The notes under the pieces were generated by a model. The model was not told the DNA's origin, made no database searches, and saw only the letters and a list, made by a program, of their open reading frames with translations. Of a stretch of 36,864 bases of DNA, positions 24,647 through 33,998 are shown one piece after another. This DNA is from an uncultured Bacteroidota bacterium (GTDB taxonomy: Bacteria > Bacteroidota > Bacteroidia > Bacteroidales > P3), in contig CACZRR010000049.1 in NCBI GenBank assembly GCA_902783595.1, positions 1-36,864 of the forward strand, read 5' to 3'. The first letter of the stretch is position 1, and the number at the start of each line of letters is the position of its first letter. The translations under genes were made by a program, and so were the position numbers.

Positions 24647-25671
24647 GTGACGCTGTAACCGCCACAACGAGGCGATGGAAGGATCTGCTGAGGATGGTTT
24701 TTTTCCTCGGTATTGGTTTTTTCTTCATTTGGTGGTTTTTGCTGAAACTCGACGGCGAACAGAAATCCGCCATATGGGAATCGTTAAAGGGAGCCGACTA
24801 CTGGTGGGTGGTGGTTTGTGTGGTGTGCAGTCTGCTAAGCCATCTGGTGCGAGCATTACGATGGCGTCTGCTTTTCGGGCCCATAGGCTTTCGCCCAGGT
24901 GTTAGCAACATTTTTGGTTCGGTGATAGTAGCCTACCTTGGTAATCTAGCCTTTCCCCGTGCCGGCGAGGTGATGCGTTGTGCCACCTTACGTACCAGCG
25001 AGGCCATCCCTATGGAGAAATCGTTGGGCACCGTGGTCACCGAGCGCCTTATTGACACAGTGGCCTTTGCCATGATCGTATTGTTAGGGTTGTTGGTGAT
25101 GTTCGGTCAAGCTAAGGACTGGCTATATGACACTCTTTCTGTCCGATTCAGTGCGCTACCCAACATGGCTGTGCTTGGCGGTGTGATAGTAGTGCTCATT
25201 GTGGCAATCCTGCTCTTCTACAAATTCTGTTGGAGCCGTCTGTTGCATATCGCATTAGTGGCACGCATCGATGAGTTGGTGAGGGGGATGATAGGTGGGG
25301 TGAAGAGTATTTTTCATATGGGTACACGTCGCACGCTATTATTCCTTGTTTACAGTGTCATCATCTACTTGCTGTATATTTTGGGCGGGCTCATAATCTT
25401 CCGTGCTTTCGGCGAGACGACGTGGCTTGGCATGCGTGCCGCCTTCGTAGTTTATATCTTTGGCTCGGTTGGAATGACCTTCTCCCAGGGAGGAATCGGC
25501 GTTTATCCTGCGTTGGTCATGATGGCGCTTACCGACATCTACGGTATTTCCACCACGGTAGGCACTGCATGTGGTTGGCTTCTCTGGGGATCGCAGCAGG
25601 CTGCTGTGATTGCCGTTGGCGGCGCATATATGGCTTACTTCAGTATAAAAAAGAGGAAAAAGATTAGTTAA
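24643..25671 (+). CDS. LPG-synthase-type integral membrane protein (UPF0104)
   Basis: The 342-residue protein belongs to the family of lysylphosphatidylglycerol synthase/flippase transmembrane domains. It has about seven or eight hydrophobic helices (for example [37 protein letters not shown]) and the family motifs [34 protein letters not shown] and [13 protein letters not shown]. It lacks the soluble aminoacyl-transferase domain of MprF, so it is not a complete LPG synthase; lipid flipping or an unknown envelope role is possible. ATG 24643 overlaps the panD stop (ATGA). An in-frame ATG at 24604 inside panD is unlikely. Confidence 0.85.
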   Translation: MSDAVTATTRRWKDLLRMVFFLGIGFFFIWWFLLKLDGEQKSAIWESLKGADYWWVVVCVVCSLLSHLVRALRWRLLFGPIGFRPGVSNIFGSVIVAYLGNLAFPRAGEVMRCATLRTSEAIPMEKSLGTVVTERLIDTVAFAMIVLLGLLVMFGQAKDWLYDTLSVRFSALPNMAVLGGVIVVLIVAILLFYKFCWSRLLHIALVARIDELVRGMIGGVKSIFHMGTRRTLLFLVYSVIIYLLYILGGLIIFRAFGETTWLGMRAAFVVYIFGSVGMTFSQGGIGVYPALVMMALTDIYGISTTVGTACGWLLWGSQQAAVIAVGGAYMAYFSIKKRKKIS

Positions 25672-25706
25672 AAAACGATAAACAAAGAATTACAATAAAG
25701 AGAGAT

Positions 25707-26639
25707 ATGGAAAAGACACGCTGTTTGATTATAGGTTCTGGGCCCGCCGGCTACACGACGGGCATATATACGGGTCGTGCCGACCTGCATCCCGTGCTCT
25801 ACGAGGGAGAGCAGCCAGGAGGGCAGCTCACTATCACCACAGAAATAGAAAACTTTCCCGGCTATCCACAAGGTGTCGCTGGAAAATCCATGATGGATGA
25901 CCTGCGTCGCCAAGCCGAACGTTTTGGCTGCGACATACGTCGCGGATACATTGTGAAATGTGATTTCAGCCAGAGGCCTTTCCATCTCACCGATGATCAT
26001 GGTGTGGTGATTGAAGCCGAAACTGTTGTGATTGCCACGGGTGCCAGTGCCAAATGGATGGGCATAGAAAGTGAGCGGCAATTCTATGGACAAGGAGTAT
26101 CCGCCTGTGCCACCTGCGACGGATATTTCTACAAGAACCAGGAGGTTGCCGTAGTGGGTGGTGGCGACACTGCCTGCGAAGAGGCCAACTACCTCAGTAC
26201 CCTTTGTAAGAAAGTGTACCTTGTGCACCGTCGCGATGAGCTACGCGCATCGAAAGCCATGCAGCACCGTGTGCTGAACAATCCGAAGATTGAAATGCTC
26301 TGGAACAGTCGCATCAGCCGCATCCTCGGCAACGACATGGATGGCGTTACCGGCGTTGAGTTGGAGGATACCAAAACTGGTGTCAAAAAAGAGATCGCTG
26401 TGACGGGAGTCTTTGTTGCCATCGGGCATAAACCCAACACTGATTTCCTCGGTGGTCAGGTGGAGCTCAACGAGCAAGGCTACATCAATGTACAGCACCC
26501 CGGGAGCAGCACCAATATTCCTGGTGTCTTTGCTGCCGGCGATGTGTGTGACCCCAACTACCGCCAAGCTATCGTTGCTGCAGGGAAAGGGTGTGTGGCA
26601 GCCATGGATGTGGAACGATTCCTGCAAAACAACGCTTAA
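25707..26639 (+). CDS. trxB: Thioredoxin-disulfide reductase
   Basis: TrxB transfers electrons from NADPH through FAD to thioredoxin. The 310-residue protein has the FAD-binding GSGPAGYTTGIYTGRA at residues 10-25, the redox-active CATC at 134-137 (SACATCDGYFY), the NADPH-binding GGGDTACEEA at 151-160, and the C-terminal FAD motif GVFAAGDVCD. All the catalytic parts are present. It starts 35 bp after the membrane-protein gene, and the porin gene begins 4 bp after its stop, so the three are probably one transcript. Confidence 0.97.
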   Translation: MEKTRCLIIGSGPAGYTTGIYTGRADLHPVLYEGEQPGGQLTITTEIENFPGYPQGVAGKSMMDDLRRQAERFGCDIRRGYIVKCDFSQRPFHLTDDHGVVIEAETVVIATGASAKWMGIESERQFYGQGVSACATCDGYFYKNQEVAVVGGGDTACEEANYLSTLCKKVYLVHRRDELRASKAMQHRVLNNPKIEMLWNSRISRILGNDMDGVTGVELEDTKTGVKKEIAVTGVFVAIGHKPNTDFLGGQVELNEQGYINVQHPGSSTNIPGVFAAGDVCDPNYRQAIVAAGKGCVAAMDVERFLQNNA

Positions 26640-26643
26640 AGGC

Positions 26644-28671
26644 ATGCTACGCGGTTGCTTGCTGTTGATACTTGTGCTGCTTGGCGGTGCCCTGCAAGCC
26701 CAGATAGGGCGTGCGGGGAGTACCATATCCGCTGCCGGCGAGGCATCTACAAACGACGGCATTGACACCTCCGCGACCAAAGGCCTCGTCTACAATGTCG
26801 AGCTCCCCGACTCGGTAATGCGACGTAAAGTTTTTTTCTTCGGATATCATCCGACACGCGTAAAGATCGAGCACCTCAGTAGTCCCTCTCTCGACCCTAC
26901 AGGGGCACAGTTTTATGATGCCATCGATGCGCTGAATGGCAACTACTACCTGAACACTGGCGTTGTGGGCCATCCACATCTGGCCCTCTACCCCACCCTT
27001 ACCGACGGGCTCAAGCCGCGTTTGCAGGCGGACGAAAACACCGTCTATGCCAAACGGCCCGACAACATACGTCTCTACCAGACCTTGTCTCCTTACACAC
27101 GCCTCAGCTATGGTAGTTCTCTCAACAATGATTACACACTACGGATCATTCATTCGCAAAACATACTGCCCGGCTGGAACGCTGCCATTGATTATGCCCT
27201 TATTTGTCCTGATGGTGTTTTCACTAATTCGGGGGCTAAAAATCACTACCTTGACTTCACTACCAACTATTTTTCTCGAGATTCGCGCCTACAGGCAGCA
27301 GCGGGTCTCATCATGGACTCCTACACAATCGGCGAGAATGGGGGCCTTACCGCCGACAGTTATTTCACGGATGGAGCCATCACCAACTTCTCCGGTCTTC
27401 CCGTTGTTATCGACGATAGCAGTGCGCGCCACGAACGGCGTCATTTCTTTGGCAAGATGAGTTATAACATGGTGCGCCAGTATGAGCATTACAGACACCG
27501 CGACAGCATTGTTACAGTCATTGACAGCTTGTCGGCCGACTCTATATCGTTTGACACCATCACCCTCACCGACACCCTCCGAGTCAGTGACCCGACCGTC
27601 ATCAACCGCGGTGTTGTGGGTTTTGCCGCTGATTGGCACCAACAAAAAAGGTGGATGAGTCAGGAGGACCTTTTCATTCATCAGAGTGCCACCCTCTTTT
27701 GGACCAACGACGCCTATGCCGATCACCGTTGGCACAATCCCGTGAAATTCACACTCGGTTTGCGGCAGGACTATCTGCGTTTTGACCTTGGCGACGTCTC
27801 CTTGTCCTCCTCGGTGCGTTTCAGTCCTTTTGCCAGCACTGAGATTGCCATTGGACGCTCACGCGTCAGTGCCGAAGGGGAGGTTAGTTATGCGCAGAGC
27901 GGTTTTACCCCTCTCGGCAGCCGCAATCCGGATCAGCGCATCATGGCATCGTATAGCTTAGCTCTCGATAGTGCCCGCCACACCATTGTGCTCGCCAAAG
28001 CCACCCTACAGCACAAACTACCCGACTTACGTATGCTTCACGACGCCAACTTTGCGCTAAAAGCCCTGAAAGATGAGCGTTATGAGTTGCAGTTCACCTA
28101 TGACCCCTCGTCACCCGACGATCACCGCTCACCCATAGTGGACCTCACACTCTGTGCTACGCATCTGAGCCACAATAGCTGGTATGACAGCCTACGTAGC
28201 GTAGTGCAAGGGAGTGATCCCTTCTGGGTTTACCAGGCAAATCTCACAATGCGTCTATCCTGGCGCTGGCTTCACCTCGACATGCAACAGCTACTGCAGC
28301 ACAGCGGTGACAGCGAACAGTTGCCGTTGCCGCGTTGGGCCAGCAAAAACAGTCTTTACGTAGACTTTACACCCATTAAAAATGCCCTGCGCATGCAGGT
28401 TGGCTGTGACGTACGATACCACACTCCTTTTCATGCTGACAGCTACGACCCCCACACGGGTCTCTTCCTACGGCAAGATATTGTTGATGTCGGCGGACAG
28501 ATGTGGTTTGACGCTTTCATCAACCTGCAAGTGAAACGCGCCACCATCTTCGTCAAAGGAGGCCACTTGAATACCTTGTGGGACGACACCCACAACTACT
28601 TTCTCCTCCCCCACTATCCCGGACAAAAATTTGGACTTTTTTGGGGGATTACATGGCATTTCTTTGATTGA
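26644..28671 (+). CDS. Putative outer-membrane porin (Porin_10-like)
   Basis: The 675-residue product starts with a signal peptide (MLRGCLLLILVLLGGALQAQ, about 1-20) and then shows the pattern of Bacteroidetes putative porins: an N-terminal segment with FFGYHPTRVKIEH and YLNTGVVGHPHLALYP, long alternating hydrophobic/polar stretches consistent with beta-strands, and a terminal aromatic residue run GLFWGITWHFF typical of barrel proteins recognised by BamA. No TonB box or plug domain is seen, so it is a passive or structural barrel. I start at ATG 26644, 4 bp after trxB; upstream in-frame ATGs lie inside trxB. Substrate unknown. Confidence 0.8.
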   Translation: MLRGCLLLILVLLGGALQAQIGRAGSTISAAGEASTNDGIDTSATKGLVYNVELPDSVMRRKVFFFGYHPTRVKIEHLSSPSLDPTGAQFYDAIDALNGNYYLNTGVVGHPHLALYPTLTDGLKPRLQADENTVYAKRPDNIRLYQTLSPYTRLSYGSSLNNDYTLRIIHSQNILPGWNAAIDYALICPDGVFTNSGAKNHYLDFTTNYFSRDSRLQAAAGLIMDSYTIGENGGLTADSYFTDGAITNFSGLPVVIDDSSARHERRHFFGKMSYNMVRQYEHYRHRDSIVTVIDSLSADSISFDTITLTDTLRVSDPTVINRGVVGFAADWHQQKRWMSQEDLFIHQSATLFWTNDAYADHRWHNPVKFTLGLRQDYLRFDLGDVSLSSSVRFSPFASTEIAIGRSRVSAEGEVSYAQSGFTPLGSRNPDQRIMASYSLALDSARHTIVLAKATLQHKLPDLRMLHDANFALKALKDERYELQFTYDPSSPDDHRSPIVDLTLCATHLSHNSWYDSLRSVVQGSDPFWVYQANLTMRLSWRWLHLDMQQLLQHSGDSEQLPLPRWASKNSLYVDFTPIKNALRMQVGCDVRYHTPFHADSYDPHTGLFLRQDIVDVGGQMWFDAFINLQVKRATIFVKGGHLNTLWDDTHNYFLLPHYPGQKFGLFWGITWHFFD

Positions 28672-28714
28672 CATCTGGTGGGTCAAAAAAAACGATAATA
28701 AAAATCGCAACAAT

Positions 28715-29320
28715 ATGAAAAGGCTCATTTTCGCTACCAACAATCGCCACAAAGTGGAGGAGGTTTGTGCGGCATTGCAAGGATCCGTTGAAGTGGTGAG
28801 TTTGGCGGAGGCCGGTCTTGAAGGCGAGATACCCGAAACCTCCGATACGCTGCAAGGCAATGCACAACAGAAAGCACAATGGGTATGGCAACGCATCCGT
28901 GACGCCCACACTATTGGTGGACCAGATAGCTATGACGGTTGCTTCGCCGACGACACCGGTCTTGAGGTGGACGCCCTCGGTGGCGCACCGGGGGTCTACT
29001 CGGCACGCTATGCGGGCGAACATTGCTCCTTTGATGACAACATCAACAAACTGCTGGCCGCGCTGCAGGGTGAGAGCAATCGTAAAGCCGATTTCCGCAC
29101 CGTCATCTGCCTTATTGAGGATAGCAAAGAGTATTATTTCGAAGGGCGTGTAGATGGGCAAATACTCACGGAACGTCACGGGGACGAGGGTTTCGGCTAC
29201 GATCCCATCTTCATGCCAGACCGTTTTGCTGTTAGTTTCGCGGAGATGCCCTTAACGGTAAAAAATAAAATCAGCCACCGCGGTCGTGCCGTGGAGGCGC
29301 TGAAAAAACATTTACTCTGA
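28715..29320 (+). CDS. rdgB: Non-canonical purine NTP pyrophosphatase (ITP/XTP/dITP)
   Basis: The enzyme hydrolyses ITP, dITP and XTP to the monophosphate and keeps deaminated purines out of nucleic acids. The 201-residue protein starts with the family signature FATNNRHKVEEV (SxNxxKxxE type, triphosphate-binding), has FADDTGLEVDALGGAPGVYSARYAGE with the catalytic Asp, and GFGYDPIFMP near the C terminus. ATG 28715 is the proper start; the open frame upstream overlaps the end of the porin gene. The stop TGA overlaps the next start (TGATG), so the nuclease-domain gene is coupled to it. Confidence 0.96.
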   Translation: MKRLIFATNNRHKVEEVCAALQGSVEVVSLAEAGLEGEIPETSDTLQGNAQQKAQWVWQRIRDAHTIGGPDSYDGCFADDTGLEVDALGGAPGVYSARYAGEHCSFDDNINKLLAALQGESNRKADFRTVICLIEDSKEYYFEGRVDGQILTERHGDEGFGYDPIFMPDRFAVSFAEMPLTVKNKISHRGRAVEALKKHLL

Positions 29321-29865
29321 TGAGACGCATCTACCCCCTCAGCATTCAGGGCAGCGCATCTCAGAGCGGAAGCCACATTCTGATGCTCGTTGACCCTGAT
29401 AGCAACATGCAGATTCCCCTTTTGGTTGGAGTCCAAGAGGCGAAGAGCATACTGGCAGTCCAGGACGGTGTCTCCCCCTCACAACCTCTTACCCATCATC
29501 TTTTCAAAAAGATCATGGACGAATACAATCTTGGGGTTGAGAAAGTTACCGTTGACCGCATAGTTGAAGGCATCTTTTATGCCACACTTCACATCACTGA
29601 CGGCTTTAACACCAAAACCTTTAAGTGCCGTGCATCTGATGCCATCACCATGGCTATACTCTACGACATCCCCATACTCATGGCCGAAGAAGTCATTGAG
29701 GAAACGGGTGTCAAAATTACCGATAGCAGTTCTTATGCCCCTGCAGAGAGAGGAGAAGAGAGCTTGGAAAGACTGGAAGATCGCCTGCGCCGATGTGAAG
29801 AGTGCGAAGACTATGAGCAAGCGGCAGAGATACAAAAGAAAATTGAACAGTTAAAAGGCAAATAA
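29320..29865 (+). CDS. Bifunctional-nuclease-domain protein with C-terminal UVR motif
   Basis: The first ~130 residues match the BFN (DUF151) domain: LMLVDPDSNMQIPLLVGVQEAKSI, FYATLHITDGFNTKTFKCRASDAITMAI. The plant and bacterial members were reported to have RNase and DNase activity; this has not been shown for close homologues here. Residues ~150-178 form a UVR-type helix pair (LEDRLRRCEECEDYEQAAEIQKKI), the motif by which UvrB and UvrC touch and which also occurs in ClpC and McsA-type proteins. This suggests protein-protein contact. At 181 residues it is coupled to rdgB at its start and to the purine nucleoside phosphorylase at its stop (TAATGA). Confidence 0.85.
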   Translation: MRRIYPLSIQGSASQSGSHILMLVDPDSNMQIPLLVGVQEAKSILAVQDGVSPSQPLTHHLFKKIMDEYNLGVEKVTVDRIVEGIFYATLHITDGFNTKTFKCRASDAITMAILYDIPILMAEEVIEETGVKITDSSSYAPAERGEESLERLEDRLRRCEECEDYEQAAEIQKKIEQLKGK

Positions 29866-30683
29866 TGAATTACGACGACACAACCCATTTCCTCATACAA
29901 GCCATCACACAAGCCCACTACCCACTACCCACAGTCGTCGTCGTGCTTGGCAGCGGCTTAGGGAAACTGGCCGATAGCATTGAGCAGCCGCTCACCATAC
30001 CCTATGGTGACATTCCGCATTTTAAAGTTTCCACTGCCGTAGGGCACAAAGGCAATCTCATAATCGGCAGGTTAGGCGGCAAGACTATAATAGCCATGCA
30101 GGGGCGCTTCCACTATTACGAAGGCTACACTATGGAGGAGGTCACCTTTCCCATGCGCGTCTTTGCACGCATGGGGATCCGTCATGTGATGGTGAGCAAT
30201 GCCGCTGGTGCTGTCAATCCCACCTTTCGAGTGGGGGACCTCATGGTCATCACAGACCATATTAACTTCATGCCCAACCCTCTCATCGGTCCCAATAAAG
30301 AGGACTTCGGGCCCCGTTTTCCCGATATGACCGAAGTGTATAGCCGCCGACTACGTTCCCTCGCCCATGAAGAGGCCTTGTCATTAGGAATATCCCTACA
30401 GGAAGGTATATATGTAGCCGGCACGGGTCCGACATACGAAACTCCGGCCGAATACCGTATGTACCGTGCCCTCGGTGCCGATGCTTGCGGCATGTCTACC
30501 GTTCCTGAAGTTATCGTAGCGCGTCACAGTGGCATGGAGATCTTCGGTATGAGCGTCATCACCAACCAGTCCGCTGACCTCGGAAACGGCGTTATCAACG
30601 ATGGCGATGATGTGGTACGCGCCGCCAACCATGCTGCCGACAGCATGACAGCGCTCTTCACGCGTCTGATAGAAAAGCTATAG
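29865..30683 (+). CDS. Purine nucleoside phosphorylase
   Basis: The enzyme splits purine nucleosides with phosphate to base plus (deoxy)ribose-1-phosphate, a salvage step that fits next to the ITP pyrophosphatase. The 272-residue protein is the trimeric type: VVLGSGLGKLADSI (phosphate loop) near residue 25, GRFHYYEGYTMEEV, VSNAAGAVNP, the base-site GTGPTYETPAEYRMYRALGADACGMSTVPE, and MSVITNQSADL. It begins where the upstream stop ends (overlap of one base) and the transporter gene begins 2 bp after its stop. Confidence 0.95.
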   Translation: MNYDDTTHFLIQAITQAHYPLPTVVVVLGSGLGKLADSIEQPLTIPYGDIPHFKVSTAVGHKGNLIIGRLGGKTIIAMQGRFHYYEGYTMEEVTFPMRVFARMGIRHVMVSNAAGAVNPTFRVGDLMVITDHINFMPNPLIGPNKEDFGPRFPDMTEVYSRRLRSLAHEEALSLGISLQEGIYVAGTGPTYETPAEYRMYRALGADACGMSTVPEVIVARHSGMEIFGMSVITNQSADLGNGVINDGDDVVRAANHAADSMTALFTRLIEKL

Positions 30684-30685
30684 AC

Positions 30686-31585
30686 ATGGCCTTCATAAAG
30701 AAATACATTCTACCCATCGCCATTGTCCTTGGCCTGCTGCTGCACAATATCTGTGCCTCGCTGGCATTCTTGATTCCCTACCTTATTTTTCTCATTCTCT
30801 TTCTCACCTTCACCGCCGTCGACCTACGTCGTCTCCGTATGAAGCGCATCGACGTCATGCTGTTGGCCTATCAGGTGAGCATGGCTGCGGGCTGCTACCT
30901 GCTACTGACCCACATCGGCTGTGAAAAAGTGATTGCCGAAGGTGTCATGATGGCCTCGTTAACCCCTGTTGCAGCCTCGTCCACTGTAGTAGCCTGCATG
31001 CTGGGAGCCCATCGAGAGACCATGACAGGCTACGCCATCATCGGAAATCTTGGCATCGCCGTGGTGGCGCCACTCTTCTTCACCCTCATAGGTCACCATC
31101 CCGAATACTCTCTCGGCACATCCTACATACTCATGCTGTGCAAAATTGGATCCACCTTAGCTCTTCCCTTTTTTCTGGCTTTGGTACTACAGGTGGCATT
31201 CCCAAAAGTCAACCAAGCTGTGGCACGATACACCTCGTGGAGCTACTACGTATGGGCAGTAGCCTTCCTGCTCACCATAGGGCAGACCATGCATTTCATC
31301 ATCGATCGTGGACGCGATAACATATCTCTCATTCTTGTGTTGGGGCTTCTCGCACTTGTATTCTGCTTTGGCCAGTTTATCTTAGGCCGCCAGATCGACC
31401 CCCACTACGGAGACCGGGTGAGCGGTGCACAGCTCATGGGGCAAAAGAATTCCGCCATTGGCATCTGGATGTGCATCACATTCCTCTCTCCCCTATCATC
31501 TGTTTTCATGGCCTTCTACAGTATTTTTCAGAATCTCTACAATTCGTGGCAAATAGCACGTTTCAAAAAAGTTGAAAAAGATTGA
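30686..31585 (+). CDS. Bile acid:Na+ symporter (BASS) family transporter
   Basis: The 299-residue membrane protein has about nine hydrophobic helices from the first residues to residue ~285. It shows features of the BASS/SBF family: the broken helix with small residues LTPVAASSTVVACMLG (about 92-107) and the later GQKNSAIGIWMCITFLSPLSSV (about 251-272) that resemble the two substrate/Na+ crossing segments of ASBT-type transporters. It starts 2 bp after the purine phosphorylase gene. Substrate is unknown; bile acid transport should not be assumed. Confidence 0.75.
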   Translation: MAFIKKYILPIAIVLGLLLHNICASLAFLIPYLIFLILFLTFTAVDLRRLRMKRIDVMLLAYQVSMAAGCYLLLTHIGCEKVIAEGVMMASLTPVAASSTVVACMLGAHRETMTGYAIIGNLGIAVVAPLFFTLIGHHPEYSLGTSYILMLCKIGSTLALPFFLALVLQVAFPKVNQAVARYTSWSYYVWAVAFLLTIGQTMHFIIDRGRDNISLILVLGLLALVFCFGQFILGRQIDPHYGDRVSGAQLMGQKNSAIGIWMCITFLSPLSSVFMAFYSIFQNLYNSWQIARFKKVEKD

Positions 31586-31586
31586 A

Positions 31587-32363
31587 ATGATAAAGGCTGC
31601 ATTTTTTGATATTGACGGCACATTGCTAAGCTTTGCCACCCATCGCGTTTCGGAGGGGACTATTCATGCCTTTGACCTTCTACGTCGTTTAGGGGTGCGC
31701 ACCTTCCTCTCCACCGGACGTCCCGAGATTCTCATTCCTCCTATGCCCATAACTTTTGACGCAGCCATCACCATGAATGGTGGTCTCGTCTACACCCTTT
31801 GCAATGCACCGCGTGAGATCCTTCTCAGCAACCCCATCCCTTCCCCCGACTATCAACGCCTATTGCAGGTCGCCAAAAAAGATCATCTGTGCATCATGGT
31901 CTTTGATCACAAAAACATGTTCGTTGCCGACCCCAATGACACCGCTCATGCCATCCAGCGCCAACTGGATATGCCCATGCCCCCTGTCGTTGAACTGGAT
32001 AGTCTCACCTCTCTCACGGCGTTTCAGGTCATCGTATTCACTACCGCCGATAGCGACGAAGCTATGGGGCATCTACTTCCCGGTTGTCGCATGCCTCGGT
32101 GGCACGCCCTCTTCACCGATGTTGTGGCAGACGGTAACAGCAAAGCCAGTGGCATGGAAGTTATCTGCCGGCACTTCGGTATACAGCAGGACGAGACAAT
32201 AGCCTTTGGCGATGGTGGCAACGACATCGAGATGCTTGAATGGGCCGGTATAGGCATCGCCATGGGCAACGCCTCCGACGAGGTAAAAAAACACGCCAAC
32301 CTTATCACCACCGACGTAGACCATGAGGGTATTGAGCAAGCCATAAAACAACTTTTTGCATGA
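31587..32363 (+). CDS. Cof-type HAD-superfamily phosphatase
   Basis: The 258-residue protein has the HAD motifs: nucleophile Asp8 with Asp10 in FFDIDGTLL, motif II Ser/Thr in FLSTGRP, a Lys before HFGI, and motif IV GDGGNDIEMLEWAGIGIAMGNA. The large C2-type cap between motifs II and III is the form of Cof-like sugar-phosphate and nucleotide phosphatases, and substrate is not inferable. I prefer ATG 31587, one base after the transporter stop, over the in-frame ATG at 31572, which overlaps that gene. The stop overlaps the next start as ATGA. Confidence 0.9.
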   Translation: MIKAAFFDIDGTLLSFATHRVSEGTIHAFDLLRRLGVRTFLSTGRPEILIPPMPITFDAAITMNGGLVYTLCNAPREILLSNPIPSPDYQRLLQVAKKDHLCIMVFDHKNMFVADPNDTAHAIQRQLDMPMPPVVELDSLTSLTAFQVIVFTTADSDEAMGHLLPGCRMPRWHALFTDVVADGNSKASGMEVICRHFGIQQDETIAFGDGGNDIEMLEWAGIGIAMGNASDEVKKHANLITTDVDHEGIEQAIKQLFA

Positions 32364-32572
32364 AAGATACTCAAGAAGAATTGGAAGAGACCCTGCGACT
32401 CCTTGCCAGCTACGAGGAAATTGCAACAGAGCAGTGGGAAGACGATGCTTTTGTGGCGCGAGGAAACGGTTTCTGCGACCGAAAATACAGCGACGACTTC
32501 CTACAACTACGAATATCACAACTTACGGCTCGTGCCAGCCAACTACGCAAAGAGATCAACCACCAATCATAG
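32360..32572 (+). CDS. Small helical hypothetical protein (70 residues)
   Basis: No recognised family. The protein is nearly all alpha-helical by composition: an acidic N-terminal helix (DTQEELEETLRLLASYEEIA), a short middle segment containing its only Cys (NGFCDRKYS), and a basic C-terminal helix (LRISQLTARASQLRKEIN). There is no signal peptide or membrane helix. It overlaps the phosphatase gene by ATGA and lies 12 bp before cardiolipin synthase, so it is translated as part of that operon. The overlap and clean frame make it a likely real gene. Confidence 0.65.
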   Translation: MKDTQEELEETLRLLASYEEIATEQWEDDAFVARGNGFCDRKYSDDFLQLRISQLTARASQLRKEINHQS

Positions 32573-32584
32573 CCCCCCCCCATT

Positions 32585-33991
32585 ATGATCTACGAAATCT
32601 GCGTCATTCTCATCGTCATCGGGTCTGTCATTCTCATCATCTCGGAAAATCGCAAACCCTATATTTCCCTTTTATGGGTCCTCCTGGTTATTCTGCTCCC
32701 AGGTGTGGGTATCTTTTTCTACTTCCTTCTAGGCAAAGACTACCGCAGCCGTCGCATCATCACTCCCGACGAGTTAGCTCGCCTCGACAACCTGCGCAAC
32801 ATCTCTGTGGGAGATGCCATCGCCCAGCATGCGCCGACCGATAAATATGAAAAACTGGCATCTATGATGCGTCGTGCCAACGACAGTCCCCTCTTCGTCG
32901 GCAACGAGGTGCGTATCTTCACCGACTTCACCCCCATGTTCCAAACTATGCTTGACGATATTGAGAAGGCCGAACATTTTGTACATATTCAATTCTACAT
33001 TGTGGAGAACGATGAGGTTGGACGTCAGTTTAGTGATCTTCTCATCCGCAAGGCACAGCAGGGAGTCGATGTAAGACTGATGTTCGACAGTTGGGCCAAT
33101 CTCTTCGTGCGCAGCGAGTACTACGACCACATGCGCAACGGCGGCGTCAAGGTGCAGTCTTTCCAGAAGCTTATTCCCTCCATGTTCACACGCGACGTCA
33201 ACTGCCGCACCCACCGCAAAATCGTCGTCATTGACGGTCACACCGGTTACACAGGCGGTATGAATATTGCCCGTCGCTACCGAGACGGCATCAACGACGG
33301 TGCTTGGCGCGACACACATATACGCATCTTCGGTCCCTCCGTCAGCCAGCTTGAGGTCTCCATTCTTGCAGACTGGCGTTTCTGCACCAAAGAGCTCCTC
33401 GACGAACCACGTTTCTTCCCTATCGTCAGACCTGGCGCCGACGCCGTAGCGCAAATCGTCACTTCGGGGCCCATGGATGAGTGGAACACCGTCATGCAGG
33501 GCATGGTGCAGATCATCGCCCAAAGCCGCCGCTATCTCTATCTACAGACCCCCTATTTCATACCCACACAACCTATCCTTTTGGCTCTCCGAAACGCCGC
33601 GCTGGCGGGTGTCGACGTGCGTCTGATGCTACCCGCCGTAGCCGACCGCAGCCGGCTCACACTCGCTGCCTCCAAATCCTATTTCCGCGACCTTATGCCT
33701 GCAGGTGTCAAAATCTACCTTTATAACAAAGGCTTTTTGCATGCCAAAACAATTGTCTGTGACGACGACTTCGTCACCATCGGATCCACCAATCTCGACC
33801 CGCGAAGTTTAGAACAGAACTTCGAAGTCAACGCCTTTCTATATAACGAAAGTCTAGCTATTCGCCAGCGCGAAATCTTCCTCGACGACATTCACGAATG
33901 CACCCTCGTCGATCCCGTTCTGTGGCAGCAGCGGTCGCGCATAGAAAAATTCACACAAAGTGTTGCGCGTATCTTCACACCTATCCTCTAA
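32585..33991 (+). CDS. cls: Cardiolipin synthase (phospholipase-D type)
   Basis: Cls joins phosphatidylglycerol units to form cardiolipin at the inner membrane. The 468-residue protein begins with two transmembrane helices (about 1-20 and 26-46), then has two phospholipase-D HKD motifs: HRKIVVIDGHTGYTGGMN from His210 and HAKTIVCDDDFVTIGSTN from His386. Both motifs are intact, as the active site needs the pair. Length and layout fit bacterial ClsA-type enzymes. Its stop codon is only 7 bp from that of the convergent mntP gene, with no terminator between. Confidence 0.95.
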   Translation: MIYEICVILIVIGSVILIISENRKPYISLLWVLLVILLPGVGIFFYFLLGKDYRSRRIITPDELARLDNLRNISVGDAIAQHAPTDKYEKLASMMRRANDSPLFVGNEVRIFTDFTPMFQTMLDDIEKAEHFVHIQFYIVENDEVGRQFSDLLIRKAQQGVDVRLMFDSWANLFVRSEYYDHMRNGGVKVQSFQKLIPSMFTRDVNCRTHRKIVVIDGHTGYTGGMNIARRYRDGINDGAWRDTHIRIFGPSVSQLEVSILADWRFCTKELLDEPRFFPIVRPGADAVAQIVTSGPMDEWNTVMQGMVQIIAQSRRYLYLQTPYFIPTQPILLALRNAALAGVDVRLMLPAVADRSRLTLAASKSYFRDLMPAGVKIYLYNKGFLHAKTIVCDDDFVTIGSTNLDPRSLEQNFEVNAFLYNESLAIRQREIFLDDIHECTLVDPVLWQQRSRIEKFTQSVARIFTPIL

Positions 33992-33998
33992 CAATATT

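Noticed and set aside
26413-26643. 77-codon extension of the porin gene into trxB
   Set aside because: Overlaps the certain trxB frame and would bury the signal peptide that starts at 26644.
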